64,000 nucleotides of DNA from Bromus sterilis (GCA_950022295.1 OX465598.1:7936001-8000000); one strand, 5' to 3'. Shown: positions 1 to 9,720, counted from the stretch's first letter. Numbers and translations are program-made. Notes: generated by a model from the sequence alone, not told the origin.

Positions 1-85
1 GATGAACTCAAGTCCCCGTATATCCATGGTTGCTGCCGGCCAGCAATAGATTAAGTGTGACTAATAAGATTCCATGCAGTGAACT

Positions 86-271
86 TCACTTTTTTCTAAC
101 ACGTTGCAATATCGGAAGAAATATTGACGCTCCATGTGCCGCCATGTGAGCTCGTATTGCCCTTGCCTCCTTGGATTCCAACTTCCCAAAGCCAGTATTC
201 CCGGTGACCATGGCCAGGGAGCCAACCAGCTCATTAATTTTGTTCCCAACCTTAAGCAGGTTTGTGGACAT
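86..271 (-). other. Unidentified 61-codon open frame (copy A)
   Basis: This minus-strand frame of 61 residues runs from an ATG to a stop and is repeated unchanged at 14920-15105. It has an ordinary amino-acid mix (lysine-rich end, NELVGSLAMVTG in the middle) and no low-complexity character. I recognise no family. A splice-acceptor-like CTAG precedes the ATG, so it could be an exon remnant, but no partner exon was found. Identity between the copies reflects the recent duplication and is not evidence of selection. Confidence 0.2.
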
Positions 272-440
272 CTAGGATTATACTTGTTCGTCTTGTATCC
301 ATACACAGCATAATGATGCGTGATGCTTTTGGTACGAGATGGACATCTATTGTGTTGTACTCTGTACTTGTAAGTTGCACCGTGCGTTTCCAGCTAGCAT
401 GCTCTAATATACAAACTCCCTTTCCATTTTCTAAGCCTTT

Positions 441-635
441 TTGTGTGATCATGACATATATTGTAATGGTCGGGACACCGCCGTCGACGAGGCCACCTTG
501 CTCCGTGAGGCCATGGACTACGCCATGCACCTGCGTGCTCAGGTCGACGTACTTCGCCAGCTCTCCAAAGCCGTGCAAAGATCCAGCTCCATGTCTCAGC
601 CAGTTTGTGACCAATTTAGTTGCTTAATTCCATAA
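441..635 (+). pseudogene. bHLH-like (IBH1/ILI-type) exon fragment, copy A
   Basis: A plus-strand frame encodes a segment with DEATLLREAMDYAMHLRAQV followed by VLRQLSKAVQ. The pattern D-x2-TLL-x-EA-x-DY-x3-L-x2-QV-x2-L-x2-L resembles helix 2 of atypical non-DNA-binding bHLH proteins such as IBH1 and UPB1/PAR relatives, which heterodimerise in growth control. Only this half is present. The first helix, a convincing splice acceptor and a proper start codon are absent, so I read it as a gene fragment carried by the duplication. The identical copy is at 15275-15469. The family assignment is by pattern memory only. Confidence 0.35.
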
Positions 636-784
636 AATGGTAATTTTCAGTGTGTAATTAATTAAGCAATAACTTCTTCATTGGCATGCGGTGATTCTTT
701 CGTCTCAGTGTGCACTTGGAAAAAGAGAGGCATAATTTTAGATGAGGTAGTGGCGTGCCAGCCCCTTTGTGAAATGGAAGACAT

Positions 785-1000
785 CACTAGTAGAAAAAGG
801 CCCATTTGTTCCGGTTCCAGAGGGCCTTCTGTTCCGGTTCTGGAACCGGGACTAAAGGGCCGTTACTAATGCCCAAAACCTTTAGTCCCGGTTCGCTTAC
901 GAACCGGTACAGATGGGCCTCCACGTGGCCTCTGCGGCTTGTCTGGGCAGGAGAGCCTTTTGTCAACCGGGACCAAAATGCCTCCACGCGTCAGCAGTTC
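785..1000. repeat. Left subterminal repeat region of the CACTA element
   Basis: Short motifs related to TAGTCCCGGTT and their inverses (AACCGGGACTAAA) recur in both orientations between 800 and 980. In CACTA elements such arrays are the binding sites of the element's own DNA-binding protein and are needed for transposition. The sequence shows the array. Binding is inferred from the family. Confidence 0.85.
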
Positions 1001-1311
1001 CGTGTCTGGGGTTTTTTTTTTAGAGGGGGGGGATGGGGGTTTTGTAGGGTTAATTTAGGGGTTTCATATATTGTAGCTAATAGAGAGAGGTGTCCTCTCT
1101 TATCTCCGTGCTTGGTTGACGCTACGTACTATACGTATAGAGAGGACTCGACATGCTAGCTAGTAAGCAAATGAAGGAATTAAACCATTAAGTACAGAAG
1201 ATCGTCATGAACATATACAGAGAGAAGTGAGATTGTTCGAACAACAAGTTTTCGTATATCTATCCGACGCTACTGGCTACATATATACAATATAAGATCT
1301 CTTACAATACC

Positions 1312-2655
1312 CTAACATCTGAAATCAAGTTCCATATGGTATTCTGCCTCTTTCCTGATGACGTGTTCAAGAAAGAATCCCGCCAATTCCTCTTGAATTG
1401 CTATTATGCGATCTTGTGGTAGGAGTTCTTTCTGCAGCTCCCAATGCTAATTCGAAGAAGGGGGTCAATACATATATATGAATGAAACTCAACACAAATG
1501 ATGGTAATAAAATAAAATTGTGAATATTATTGCTTACGCACATCAAAATCTTTTTTAGAGTAGCCGCCCTGCTTAGAGATCGTAGCGTTGTAGATGTACT
1601 CGCATACGTAGTATCCACAAAGATTAGTCCCTTCTTGCTGCCACAACCACTTTACGAGAAATAGAGGTCAATCAAACTGATAATCAAGCATTATATAAAT
1701 GGTATTGATGAAACTAGCTAGAATCAAATTAATAGAAGATGCGCGGAACTAGCTAGTAGTACTTACTTTAGGGCGTGTAAATTTCAGCTCCTTCGGCAGT
1801 CCCGGAGATTTTGTGGTGAACGTTATCCAAACCCTGCCAGACATAGAAAATAATTATTACCTAATATCAGGAAATGAACAAAGTTGCCGAAATGCTACGA
1901 TAATGATCGATTGCACTTACTTCTTAAGCATTTCAGTGATGATCGCATACGTCTTGGGATCTTTTCGTCTTGAGTCTAACACGGTTACTAGCCCCTCCTC
2001 AAGCTTAATCTCTAGGAGAATAAAGTGGAAGCTGCGCACGCATGCATAACTCATCAATTACATTACTGTAACCTCGAGTAAATAAAGGAAAACCGAATAT
2101 GCATAGTATAACACTCACTCGAAGTTGTAAGGAAAGATTATTTTTTGTTTGTTTTGATGTTGAAGGGACGATTGTAGCAAGTTGGCCTCGGTTTCTTTGG
2201 GATTATTTTCCATCGCCCATTCATCAAAGAGATTTAGGTTAATGAACCCAATATTATAGATTTATCTTTGCTTGCACTCGACGATCTTCAATCTGCATGA
2301 TATAGTGAATTATATGTACATGCAATGAAAGAGCTGAGCTATATATAGAGAGTTAATTGAAGAAGTAGTACTTACAGACAGTAGCAAGTGACGATTACTT
2401 TATCGATGGCCATTGCATTGTAAAGCTGGAATAACTCCTCAAATGGAACACACAACGTGTCAATTCCAAGGAGGTCGTGCTTCTCTTTAACCATAAGCAA
2501 CACATTATCCAACCCAGAGTTCTTGCAGGTGTCCATGTACCACTCATGGAATCTTCGCATCATCGTTGGTAGCTGTTGATCAGGTCTAACGAGAGGATAC
2601 CCGTGCCGGAATTTGAGTTCGTCCACCTCGAGTCGATCAAATTTGGTACCGGTTC
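1312..2655 (-). pseudogene. CACTA-encoded Ulp1-type (C48) cysteine protease gene, nearly intact
   Basis: Six minus-strand exons can be followed: about 2655-2376, 2292-2119, 2031-1921, 1833-1767, 1649-1538 and about 1453-1312. GT..AG borders and matching phases hold through the fifth exon. The product has the protease domain often carried by Triticeae CACTA elements. The catalytic His lies in FHFILLEIKL (codon 2027-2025), the Asp in VLDSRRKDP and the Cys in LCGYYVCEY (codon 1619-1617). Ulp1 proteases cleave SUMO or other ubiquitin-like proteins. Their role in transposons is unknown. Two defects are visible: a TAA at 2264-2262 inside exon 2, and a fifth-to-sixth exon junction that does not keep frame (last exon reads ELQKELLPQDRI to a TAG). 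The 5' end is unclear because the frame runs into subterminal-type repeats at 2640. Confidence 0.8.
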
Positions 2656-2835
2656 TTGCGAACAACCGGGACCAAAGGTTTTTTTCAGCAGCCGAAAAGG
2701 CGGCAAACAGAAACCTTTGGTTCCGGTTGGTGCCACCAACCGGGACTAAAGGGGGGAATTGGTCCCGGTTGGTGGCACGAACCGGTACCAATGCTCCCCT
2801 TTAGTTCCGGTTGGTGCCACCAACCGGAACCAAAC
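2640..2835. repeat. Internal array of CACTA subterminal-type repeats
   Basis: Alternating GGTTGGTGCCACCAACCGG palindromes and CCGGGACTAAAGG motifs fill this stretch. Such motifs normally lie only at the element ends, yet here they lie about 1.9 kb inside, next to a snRNA-like promoter. A similar motif occurs at 3445-3475. They may mark the end of an older nested CACTA derivative or a captured terminus. Confidence 0.75.
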
Positions 2836-2865
2836 GCCTTGCGTCGCGGAGCGGTGGGATGTTTA

Positions 2866-2908
2866 GTCCCACCTCGCTAGTCGAGGGAGCGCTCGAGCGG
2901 TTTATAAG
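2866..2908 (+). promoter_or_regulatory. snRNA-type promoter: USE plus TATA box inside the CACTA element
   Basis: GTCCCACCTCG at 2866-2876 matches the plant snRNA upstream sequence element RTCCCACATCG with one mismatch. TTTATAAG follows at 2901-2908, 24 bp downstream. In plants a USE-TATA gap of about 23-26 bp specifies RNA polymerase III (U6, U3), and a gap about 10 bp longer specifies polymerase II. The arrangement therefore predicts a Pol III start near 2930. No known snRNA sequence follows. Confidence 0.6.
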
Positions 2909-2929
2909 CGCTGCTGCGCGTATCGTCTC

Positions 2930-3066
2930 GAGCTCCTCTCAACTGCAGGCTTCCTAATCTGGTATTACTTGCCTGTGGGCCTATTGGGCCTATTGCGGGC
3001 CTGAATCCTGGCCCATGGTTGGGTTTCTAGTCGTATTCAGGCCGTGGTGGCTTAATAGGTGGCATT
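2930..3066 (+). ncRNA. Candidate Pol III transcript from the USE/TATA promoter
   Basis: The start is inferred about 22 bp after the TATA box. No run of four or more T occurs until the strong T-tract beginning near 3064, which would end a Pol III transcript of roughly 135 nt. The body does not begin like U6 or U3 and matches no RNA family I know. It includes repeated GGGCCTATTG words at 2977-2998. This is a prediction from promoter and terminator spacing only. Confidence 0.35.
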
Positions 3067-3530
3067 TTTTTCTTTTTTCCAGTTTTTTTGTTTTCTTTTT
3101 TGCTTTATTTAATTTTCTAGTTTCTAGCACTACAAATGAACTCCGAAAATGTTGAAACTTGGCATGGTATCATCATTTGACCCACGTAGCATGTGCTAAA
3201 AAGTTGAGAGGGTTACGGCAAAAACTGGATGGTGGCGGTGCCGCGGAAGGGGAAGACTTCGCGAGAAGAGAAATAGTGGAGGTTGGCTTTGTGCGTGCTT
3301 TTAACCTCACCCGGGTCTGAATCCTACCAATCAGGAAGAAGTACACGGATCGCGTGTTTCTTTTAAGCGCCTGTGAGTCGTTGGATCCGGCTTGTGAGTC
3401 GTTGGATCTGGGAACCGGCCTGTACACAGTTAAGGTCTCGCGCTAGTACCGGTTTGTGCTAGCAACCGGGGCTAAAGAGGCACACGACCCCTATATATAT
3501 ATCACCTCTCGGACACTCGGTGTGTACGAA
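3067..3530. other. Non-coding spacer within the CACTA element
   Basis: T-rich tracts (3064-3125), then sequence without a convincing gene. The open frame on the minus strand at 3173-3427 has no recognisable domain. A single subterminal-type motif lies at 3445-3475. Confidence 0.5.
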
Positions 3531-3928
3531 TACAAATCATTCGGATTGGCCTGCATACGCCCAACGGTGCATTTGATGTGCGGGCACTCACGAGCCACAG
3601 TTGGGCTGTATGCAGGCGAAACCGTGTGTTTTGTTGATATATCTAGAAATCCTTCAGTTCATCGACCAAATACAAATCATTCGGATTGGCCTACATACGC
3701 CCAACGGTGCATTCGATGTGCGGGCACTCACGAGCCACAGTTGGAATGTATGCAGGCGAAACCGTGTGTTTTGTTGATATATCTAGAAATCCTTCAGTTC
3801 ATCGACCAAATACAAATCATTCGGATTCCCTGCATACAACCCGACGGTGCATTTGATATGCGGGCACTCACGAGCCACAGTCGGGCTGTATGCAGGAGAA
3901 CCGTGTGTTTTGTTGATCTATCTACAAA
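3531..3928. repeat. Tandem repeat, 140-bp unit, about 2.8 copies
   Basis: The word tacaaatcattcggatt starts at 3531, 3671 and 3811, exactly 140 bp apart, and the units between are almost identical. The third unit stops near 3928. The array lies just downstream of the 3' end of the transposase gene, between it and the protease gene. Each unit contains a short inverted repeat around the word TGCATAC/GTATGCA. Confidence 0.95.
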
Positions 3929-4037
3929 GGGATTTCATTTTTTTGAACTTATTTGAAATCCAGACTTTTTGTGTGTTCAAAATGAACCATTCAAAGCCAC
4001 ATCATCAATTTTCAACCCTTTCTGACTTCATCTGTCT

Positions 4038-7000
4038 TCACTTTTTCTTCGCTTGTGTCTTTTGCTTATTGCGCCTTAACCATGGATATTCTTCATCACT
4101 TAACAGGGTGCTTGGATCAGCCTTGACTTTGAAGGGAGGAATTTCATGAAACTTTTCATAATCGTCAGACATGTCCGTCTTGCCTTCCAATCCCACGATG
4201 TCTCTTTTTCCTGAAAGAACTATGTGGCGCTTTGGCTCATCGTATGATGTATTCGCTTCCATATCTTTTCTTTTTCTCGGTTTGGTACACATGTCCTTCA
4301 CATAGAAAACCTGCGCCACATCATTGGCTAGGACGAATGGTTCGTCTGTGTACCCACGATTGTTTAGATCCACTGTTGTCATTCCGTACTGTGGGTCTAC
4401 CTGTACCCCGCCTCCTGACAGATTGACCCATTTGCACTTAAACAAAGGGACCTTAAAATCATGTTCGTAGTCAAGTTCCCATATGTCCACTATGTAACCA
4501 TAATATGTGTCCTTTCCCCTCTTGGTTGCTGCATCAAAGCGGACACCGTTGTTTTGGTTGGTGCTCTTTTGATCTTGGGCGATCGTGTAAAATGTATTCC
4601 CATTTATCTCGTATCCTTTGTAAGTCAATACAGTTGAAGATGGTCCCTTGGACAACGAGAACAGCTCATCAGAAATAGTGTTGTCACCTCTGACACGTGT
4701 TTCCAACCAATCGCCGAAAGTCCTGTGTGTTCATGTGTAATCGAGTCGTCACACTCCTCTGGGTGTTTGGAGCGCAGACAGTTCTTGTGTTCATCGACAT
4801 ACGGGGCCACCAAGATAGAGTTCTGTAGAACTGTGTAGTGTGCTTGAGACCAAGAATGTCCGTCCCTGCATATTATTGAGTCCCTTCCAATCGTGCCTTT
4901 TCCAGTCAGTCTCCCCTCATGCCGCGATTCAGGTAGACCAATCTTCTTAAGCCCAGGAATGAAGTCGACACAAAACCCAATGACATCCTCTGTTTGATGG
5001 CCCATGGAGATGCTTCCTTCTGGCCTAGCGCGGTTACGGACATATTTCTTTAGAACTCCCATGAACCTCTCAAAGGGGAACATATTGTGTAGAAATACGG
5101 GGCCCAGAATGAAAATCTCGTCGACTAGATGAACTAGGACGTGCGTCATGATATTGAAGAAGGAATGTGGGAACACCAGCTCGAAACTGACAAGACATTG
5201 CGCCACATCACTCCTTAGCCTTGGTAGGATTTCTGGATCGATCACCTTCTGAGAGATTGCATTGAGGAATGCACATAGCTTAACAATGGCTAATCAAACG
5301 TTTTCCGGTAGAAGCCCCCTCAATGCAACCGGAAGCAGTTGTGTCATAATCACGTGGCAGTCATGAGACTTTAGGTTCTGAAACTTTTTCTCGGCCATAG
5401 TTATTATTCCCTTTATATTCGACGAGAAGCCAGACAGGACTTTCATACTGAGCAGGCATTCAAAGAAGATTTCCTTCTCTTCTTTGATAAGAGCGTAGCT
5501 GGCAGGACCTTCATACTGCTTTGGAGGCATGCCGTCTTTTTCGTGCAAACGTTGCAGGTCCTCCCGTGCCTCCGGTGTATCTTTTGTCTTCCCATACACG
5601 CCCAAGAAGCCTAGCAGGTTCACGCAAAGGTTCTTCATCACGTGCATCACGTCGATTGAAGAGCGGACATCTAGGTGTTTCCAGTAGGGTAGGTCCCAAA
5701 ATATAGATTTCTTCTTCCACATGGGTGCGCGTCCCTCGTCATCATTCGGAACAGATAGTCCGCCGAGACCCTTTCCAAATATTACGTGTAAATCATTGAC
5801 CATAGCAAGTACGTGATCACCGGTACGCATGACGGGCTTCTTCCGGTGATCTGCCTCGCCTTTGAAATGCTTGCCTTTCTTACGACATTGATGGTTGGTC
5901 GGAAGAAATCGACGATGCCCCAGGTACACATTCTTCCTGCATTTGTCCAGGTATGTACTTTCGGTGTCAGCTAAACAGTGTGTGCATGCGTGGTATCCCT
6001 TGTTTGTCTGTCCTGAAAGGTTACTGAGAGCAGGCCAATCATTGATGGTTACAAACAGCAACGCATGCCGGTCAAATTCCTCCTGTTTGTGATCATCCCA
6101 CACATGTACACCGTTTCCATTCCACAGCTGTAAAAGTTCTTCAACTAATGGCCTTAGGTACACATCAATGTCGTTGCCGGGTTGCTTCGGGCCTTGGATG
6201 AGAACTAGCATCATAATGAACTTCCGCTTCATGCACACCCAAGGAGGAAGGTTATACATACATAGAGTCACGGGCCAGGTGTTGTGATTGATCCTCTGCT
6301 CCCCGAAAGGATTAATGACATCCGCGCTTAAACCAAACCATACATTCCTTGAGTCATCTCCAAACTCAGCCCGGTACTTTCTCTCGATTTTTCTCCACTG
6401 CGACCCATCAGCGGGGTGTCTCAAATTCCCGTCTTTCTTACGGTCTTCATTGTGCCATCGCATCAACTTGGCATGCTCTTTGTTCATGAACAGACGTTTC
6501 AACCGTGGTATTATAGGAGCATACCACATCACTTTGGCAGGAACCCTCTTCCTGGGAGGCTCGCCGTCAACATCACCAGGGTCATCTCGTCTGATCTTAT
6601 ACCGCAATGCACCGCATACCAGGCATGCGTTCAAATCCTCGTACGCACCGCGGTAGAGGATGCAGACATTAGGGCATGCATGTATCTTCTGCACCTCCAA
6701 TCCTAGAGGGCATACGACCTTCTTTACTGCGTACGTACTGTCGGGCAATTCGTTATCCTTTGGAAGCCTCTTCTTAAATATTTTCAGTACATCCTCAAAT
6801 CACTTGTCAGGTATACCATACTTTGCCTTCCACAGCAGCAATTCCAGTACGGTATCGAGCTTTGTGTTGCCATCTTCGCAATTGGGGTACAACCCTTTTT
6901 TGTGATCCTCTAACATCCAATCGAACTTCAGCTTCTCCTTTTCACTTTCACACTGTCTCCTTGCATCAACAATGACCCGGCGGAGATCATCATCAGGCAC

Positions 7001-7339
7001 ATCGTCCTGTTCCTCTTGATCTTCAGCTTCCCCCGTTGCAGCATCACCGTATTCAGGGGGCACATAGTTTTCATCGTACTCTTCTTCTTCGCCGTCTTCC
7101 ATCGTAACCCCTATTTCTCCGTGCTTGGTCCAAACATTATAGTGTGGCATGAATCCCTTATAAAGCAGGTGGGCGTGAATGGTTTTCCGGTTAGAGTAAG
7201 ACTTCGTATTCCCACATATAGAGCATGAACAACACATAAAACCATTCTGCTTGTTTGCCTCAGCCACTTCGAGAAAATCATGCACGCCCTCAATGTACTC
7301 GGAGGTGTGTCTGTCACCATACATCCATTGCCGGTTCAT
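4038..7339 (-). pseudogene. CACTA TNP2 transposase gene, broken by two stops and one frameshift
   Basis: One long minus-strand reading frame encodes, in order, a transposase-associated domain (start MNRQWMYGDRHTSEYIEGVH, with a CxxC pair), an acidic linker, the TNP2 transposase core (about 6770-5300, with CxxC pairs and a DVMHVMKNL motif), a DUF4218 region (about 5245-4740) and a DUF4216 region (4706-4038). This is the normal order for plant CACTA transposases, which bind the subterminal repeats and cut at the CACTA ends. The frame is interrupted by TGA codons at 6802-6800 and 5296-5294. The second stands where an arginine CGA would fit, as expected of a methylated-CpG transition. A shift of frame occurs near 4722, where a one-base loss would explain the change. 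No introns are needed. The protein cannot be made whole from this copy. Confidence 0.95.
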
Positions 7340-7504
7340 CTGCGTGCATTAAGTGTGTCAAAAACCATTATTACAGAACATCATGAATATATAAGTGACC
7401 AAATTAATAGAAGTTTATCATCACATTAAAACCAAAGTACATACATAGTTCTCATTGAACAACATATAGCTCTCCAGAGCATCTAATTAAACCATACATT
7501 GAAA

Positions 7505-7973
7505 CTATGTAAAACATTTCAATGCAACAACAAATGCGATCATAATCGCAACCAAGGTAACAATTGATCCAACAGCATAATGATACCAAGCCTCGCTATG
7601 AATGGCATATTTTCTAAACTTTCTAATCTTCAAGCGCATTGCATCTATCTTGATCTTGTGACCTTCTGCGACATCCGCAACATGCAACTCCAATATCATC
7701 TTCTCTTCTTCAACTCTTTTCTTCTCTTCTTCAACTCTTTTTAATTTTTCTTTTAAATACTCGTTTTCTTCTTCAACTAAATTTAACCTCTCGACAAGAG
7801 GGTCGTATGTAATATCCGGTTCACATACCTCCTAGATAAATACATCTATGTCAAGTTGGTGTCGGCATAATTACCATAAACACTAAATGAAACAAATAGT
7901 TATAAAAGATAATATATACCACATCCGAATCATAGAGAGGACGAGGGCCGACGGGGGCGGATACCAAAACCAT
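7505..7973 (-). CDS. CACTA small ORF: coiled coil plus C-terminal membrane anchor, about 126 aa
   Basis: Two exons fit well: 7973-7920 (18 codons starting MVLVSAPVGPRPLYDS) and 7831-7505 (108 codons plus TAG), joined in phase by a GT..AG intron of 88 bp. Exon 2 encodes a charged coiled coil with a repeated RVEEEK block (about residues 35-65), a basic segment MRLKIRKFRK, and a hydrophobic stretch YHYAVGSIVTLVAIMIAFVV near the end that should cross a membrane. A similar ORF is commonly seen in Triticeae CACTA elements beside the transposase gene. I know of no assigned function. The reading frame is intact, unlike the transposase. The exon-1 start is chosen because it is the first ATG and gives a clean splice. 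Confidence 0.65.
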
Positions 7974-8359
7974 CGCACTATATAATAACAAGCAATAATA
8001 CAAGTAAGAAAATTAGACAATTATCTATCTACAAGTAAGAATTTTTTTTCTTTTATAAAGAAGATAAGAACAAGAGGCTCACCACGGTGGTGCCGGCGAT
8101 GAGATCGGCGCGGGCGATCGACGGTGGTGAAGACGGGGATGGGACGTGACGGACCACTAAATCTGGACAAATCTTAAGAAAAATGGAGCTTGGAAGTCGA
8201 GTTTGGAGAGGAGAAAGCTTAAGTAGTGTGGCTCGGGCATTTCATCGAACACCTCATGTGCATAAGAGGTGAGCTAGAGCACCACAAAGCCCTCCCCTTG
8301 CCCTCCTCGAAAAAACAGAGCACCAGTGGAGTGCTCTGCTCGCCGGCGAGGGGTATATA

Positions 8360-8660
8360 TAGCCAAATCATTAGTCCCGGTTTGTGGCTGGAACCAGTAC
8401 TAATGGCCAGCCTTTCGTCCCGGGTTGAGCCACAAACCGGGACTAGTGGTTGTGGGCCAGAAGCGAGGCCCTTTGGTCCCGGTTCTTGTCTAGAACCGGG
8501 ACATATGCTCCCAGACGAACCGGGACCAATGCTCCACGAGGCCCGGCCGGCCCCCGGGCGCACGAACCGGGACGTATGACCCCCATGGGTTCCGGTTCGT
8601 GGCACAACCGGGACAAATCGGCTAGAGAGGCCTAAACCAAAGCCCTGTTTTCTACTAGTG
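8360..8660. repeat. Right subterminal repeat region of the CACTA element
   Basis: At least six GGTCCCGGTT/AACCGGGAC-type motifs in alternating orientation lie between 8370 and 8620, mirroring the left end. The spacer motifs differ from the left end. The region also holds GTATATATAGCC at 8350, a possible TATA box for the minus-strand genes. Confidence 0.85.
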
Positions 8661-8897
8661 CATGGTCTCAGGGAGTGATGAAGAATATATGTCAGAATTT
8701 TCTCTTGTTCTTTTGGGAGTTCCGGTCAATGTAAGGCTTCTTGTATGCTAGCTAGTTGAGACTTGGGTGAAGAGACTGCTCTTTGTAGATTGACAAGGAA
8801 AAGAGTGTCACAGAAAACTTATAGCACTTGGTAGGACGAGTGAACATATAGTCTCACCAAAATGCATGTGTTTTATTTAAGAGAACTTATAGCAAGT

Positions 8898-8997
8898 CAA
8901 TAACTCATCTTAAGTGCTACCACTATCGATCACCTAACCGGTGAGTTATTATCACGTTCGTTTCTTCCTACCCCACTCAGCATTGTGTCTATATATG
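8898..8997 (+). promoter_or_regulatory. PHAS-1 promoter module and TATA box
   Basis: The shared module reads GTGCTACCACTA, then CACCTAACCGGTGAGTTATTATCAC, then TATATATG at 8990-8997, 37 bp further on. The same order and spacing recur in the other PHAS loci of the window. Confidence 0.65.
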
Positions 8998-9019
8998 TAA
9001 GTCTCATCTATCATGCTTG

Positions 9020-9720
9020 GACTGGACAAAAGGAGGTGCATATATGCCATTTATCTCAAGTGAGGTAGCCACCATGGATGTAGTCATCCAGGAAGAAATT
9101 CCCCTCAGTTTTACTGATTTATTAAAGTCATGTTTCGACAGAATTTATAACATATATTGTACCACACATACACTATATTACAATATTTTATGTATGGGAG
9201 GCATTAGGAAAAGGTTTGCTTGCCATCGGTGAGATACTGAGTGGTTTTATCTATGTTTGTGGCTATGCTAGGAGTAGTCTCTTGGTTAGGTGGTCTAATC
9301 TGTGTTTGTGGTCACACAGATTAGACGGAACTGACGGATAGTACGGTATGTATAGGATACACCACCCCATGTTTAAAGGGATAACAAATGATCCGTGAGC
9401 CCAACTAGCGATTGAAGGTCGGAGGAAGAGGAAGGCTAGTTTGAACAAAGAGAAGAGAGAGATGCATGCATATGTATAGCTCACGAAGTAGGGCCCTGCA
9501 TCGTTCTGTGAGCGTTGGGCCGCTTGCTGGGTTCATTCCTTCTATTAACTCTCGCTATGGAAGAAAAACAATAAGCACATGTTTTTAACAGAACTTGACA
9601 AGTGCGTGTCTTTATCAAATAAGTCGATGCAAGTGATATCTTGTGTAGGATAACGTGTATATGTTCGTATATCAGTATACGCATCACAGTTGCTTTTACG
9701 TACATATAGTGCTAGTTATA
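9020..9720 (+). ncRNA. PHAS-1: candidate miR2118-triggered 21-nt phasiRNA precursor
   Basis: The locus lies downstream of the TATA box at 8990 and carries a miR2118-like target site at 9189-9210. It has no conserved reading frame when compared with its duplicate PHAS-3. In grasses, transcripts of this layout are cut by miR2118, copied by RDR6 and diced by DCL4 into 21-nt phased RNAs in premeiotic anthers. The predicted first cut is between 9200 and 9201. A hairpin (TCTAATCTGTGT / ACACAGATTAGA) lies at about 9295-9326. The 3' end is a guess from the extent of similarity to PHAS-3. Confidence 0.65.
9189..9210 (+). other. miR2118 target site, PHAS-1
   Basis: The 3'-most 17 bases read ATGGGAGGCATTAGGAA. 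Against the complement of miR2118 (TTCCTGATGCCTCCCATTCC core), the 22-nt site has two mismatches near the microRNA 3' end and one G:U wobble. This is one of the two best matches in the window. Confidence 0.75.

Larger units (their letters stand above)
68..784 (+). repeat. Segmental duplication, copy A, left part
   Basis: This block is almost base-for-base identical to 14902-15618, at a constant offset of 14,834 bp. The only difference I noticed is one substitution near the right end (gaaatgg here, aaaatgg in copy B). The duplicated sequence resumes at 8661, after a transposon that interrupts copy A. The block contains a bHLH-like exon fragment on the plus strand and an unidentified open frame on the minus strand. 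Positions 1-60, left of the block, loosely resemble 30880-30930 and hold nothing else I recognise. Confidence 0.93.
785..8660 (-). mobile_element. CACTA (En/Spm) DNA transposon, complete with TIRs and target duplications
   Basis: The element starts with CACTAGTAGAAAAAGG at 785 and ends with the inverse, TTTTCTACTAGTG, at 8660, giving a perfect 13-bp terminal inverted repeat. The 3-bp target duplication CAT lies at 782-784 and 8661-8663. The same sequence without the element is at 15611-15640, where gaagacat runs straight into ggtctcag, so the ends are confirmed by an empty site. All three gene units read on the minus strand: a small coiled-coil/membrane ORF, the TNP2 transposase gene and a Ulp1-type protease gene. 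Both ends hold subterminal repeats of the GGTCCCGGTT type. The transposase reading frame is broken, so the copy is probably non-autonomous. Confidence 0.97.

Noticed and set aside
3531..3928. CRISPR-like array
   Set aside because: The units are 140 bp, directly adjoining and lack unique spacers. The DNA is plant nuclear.
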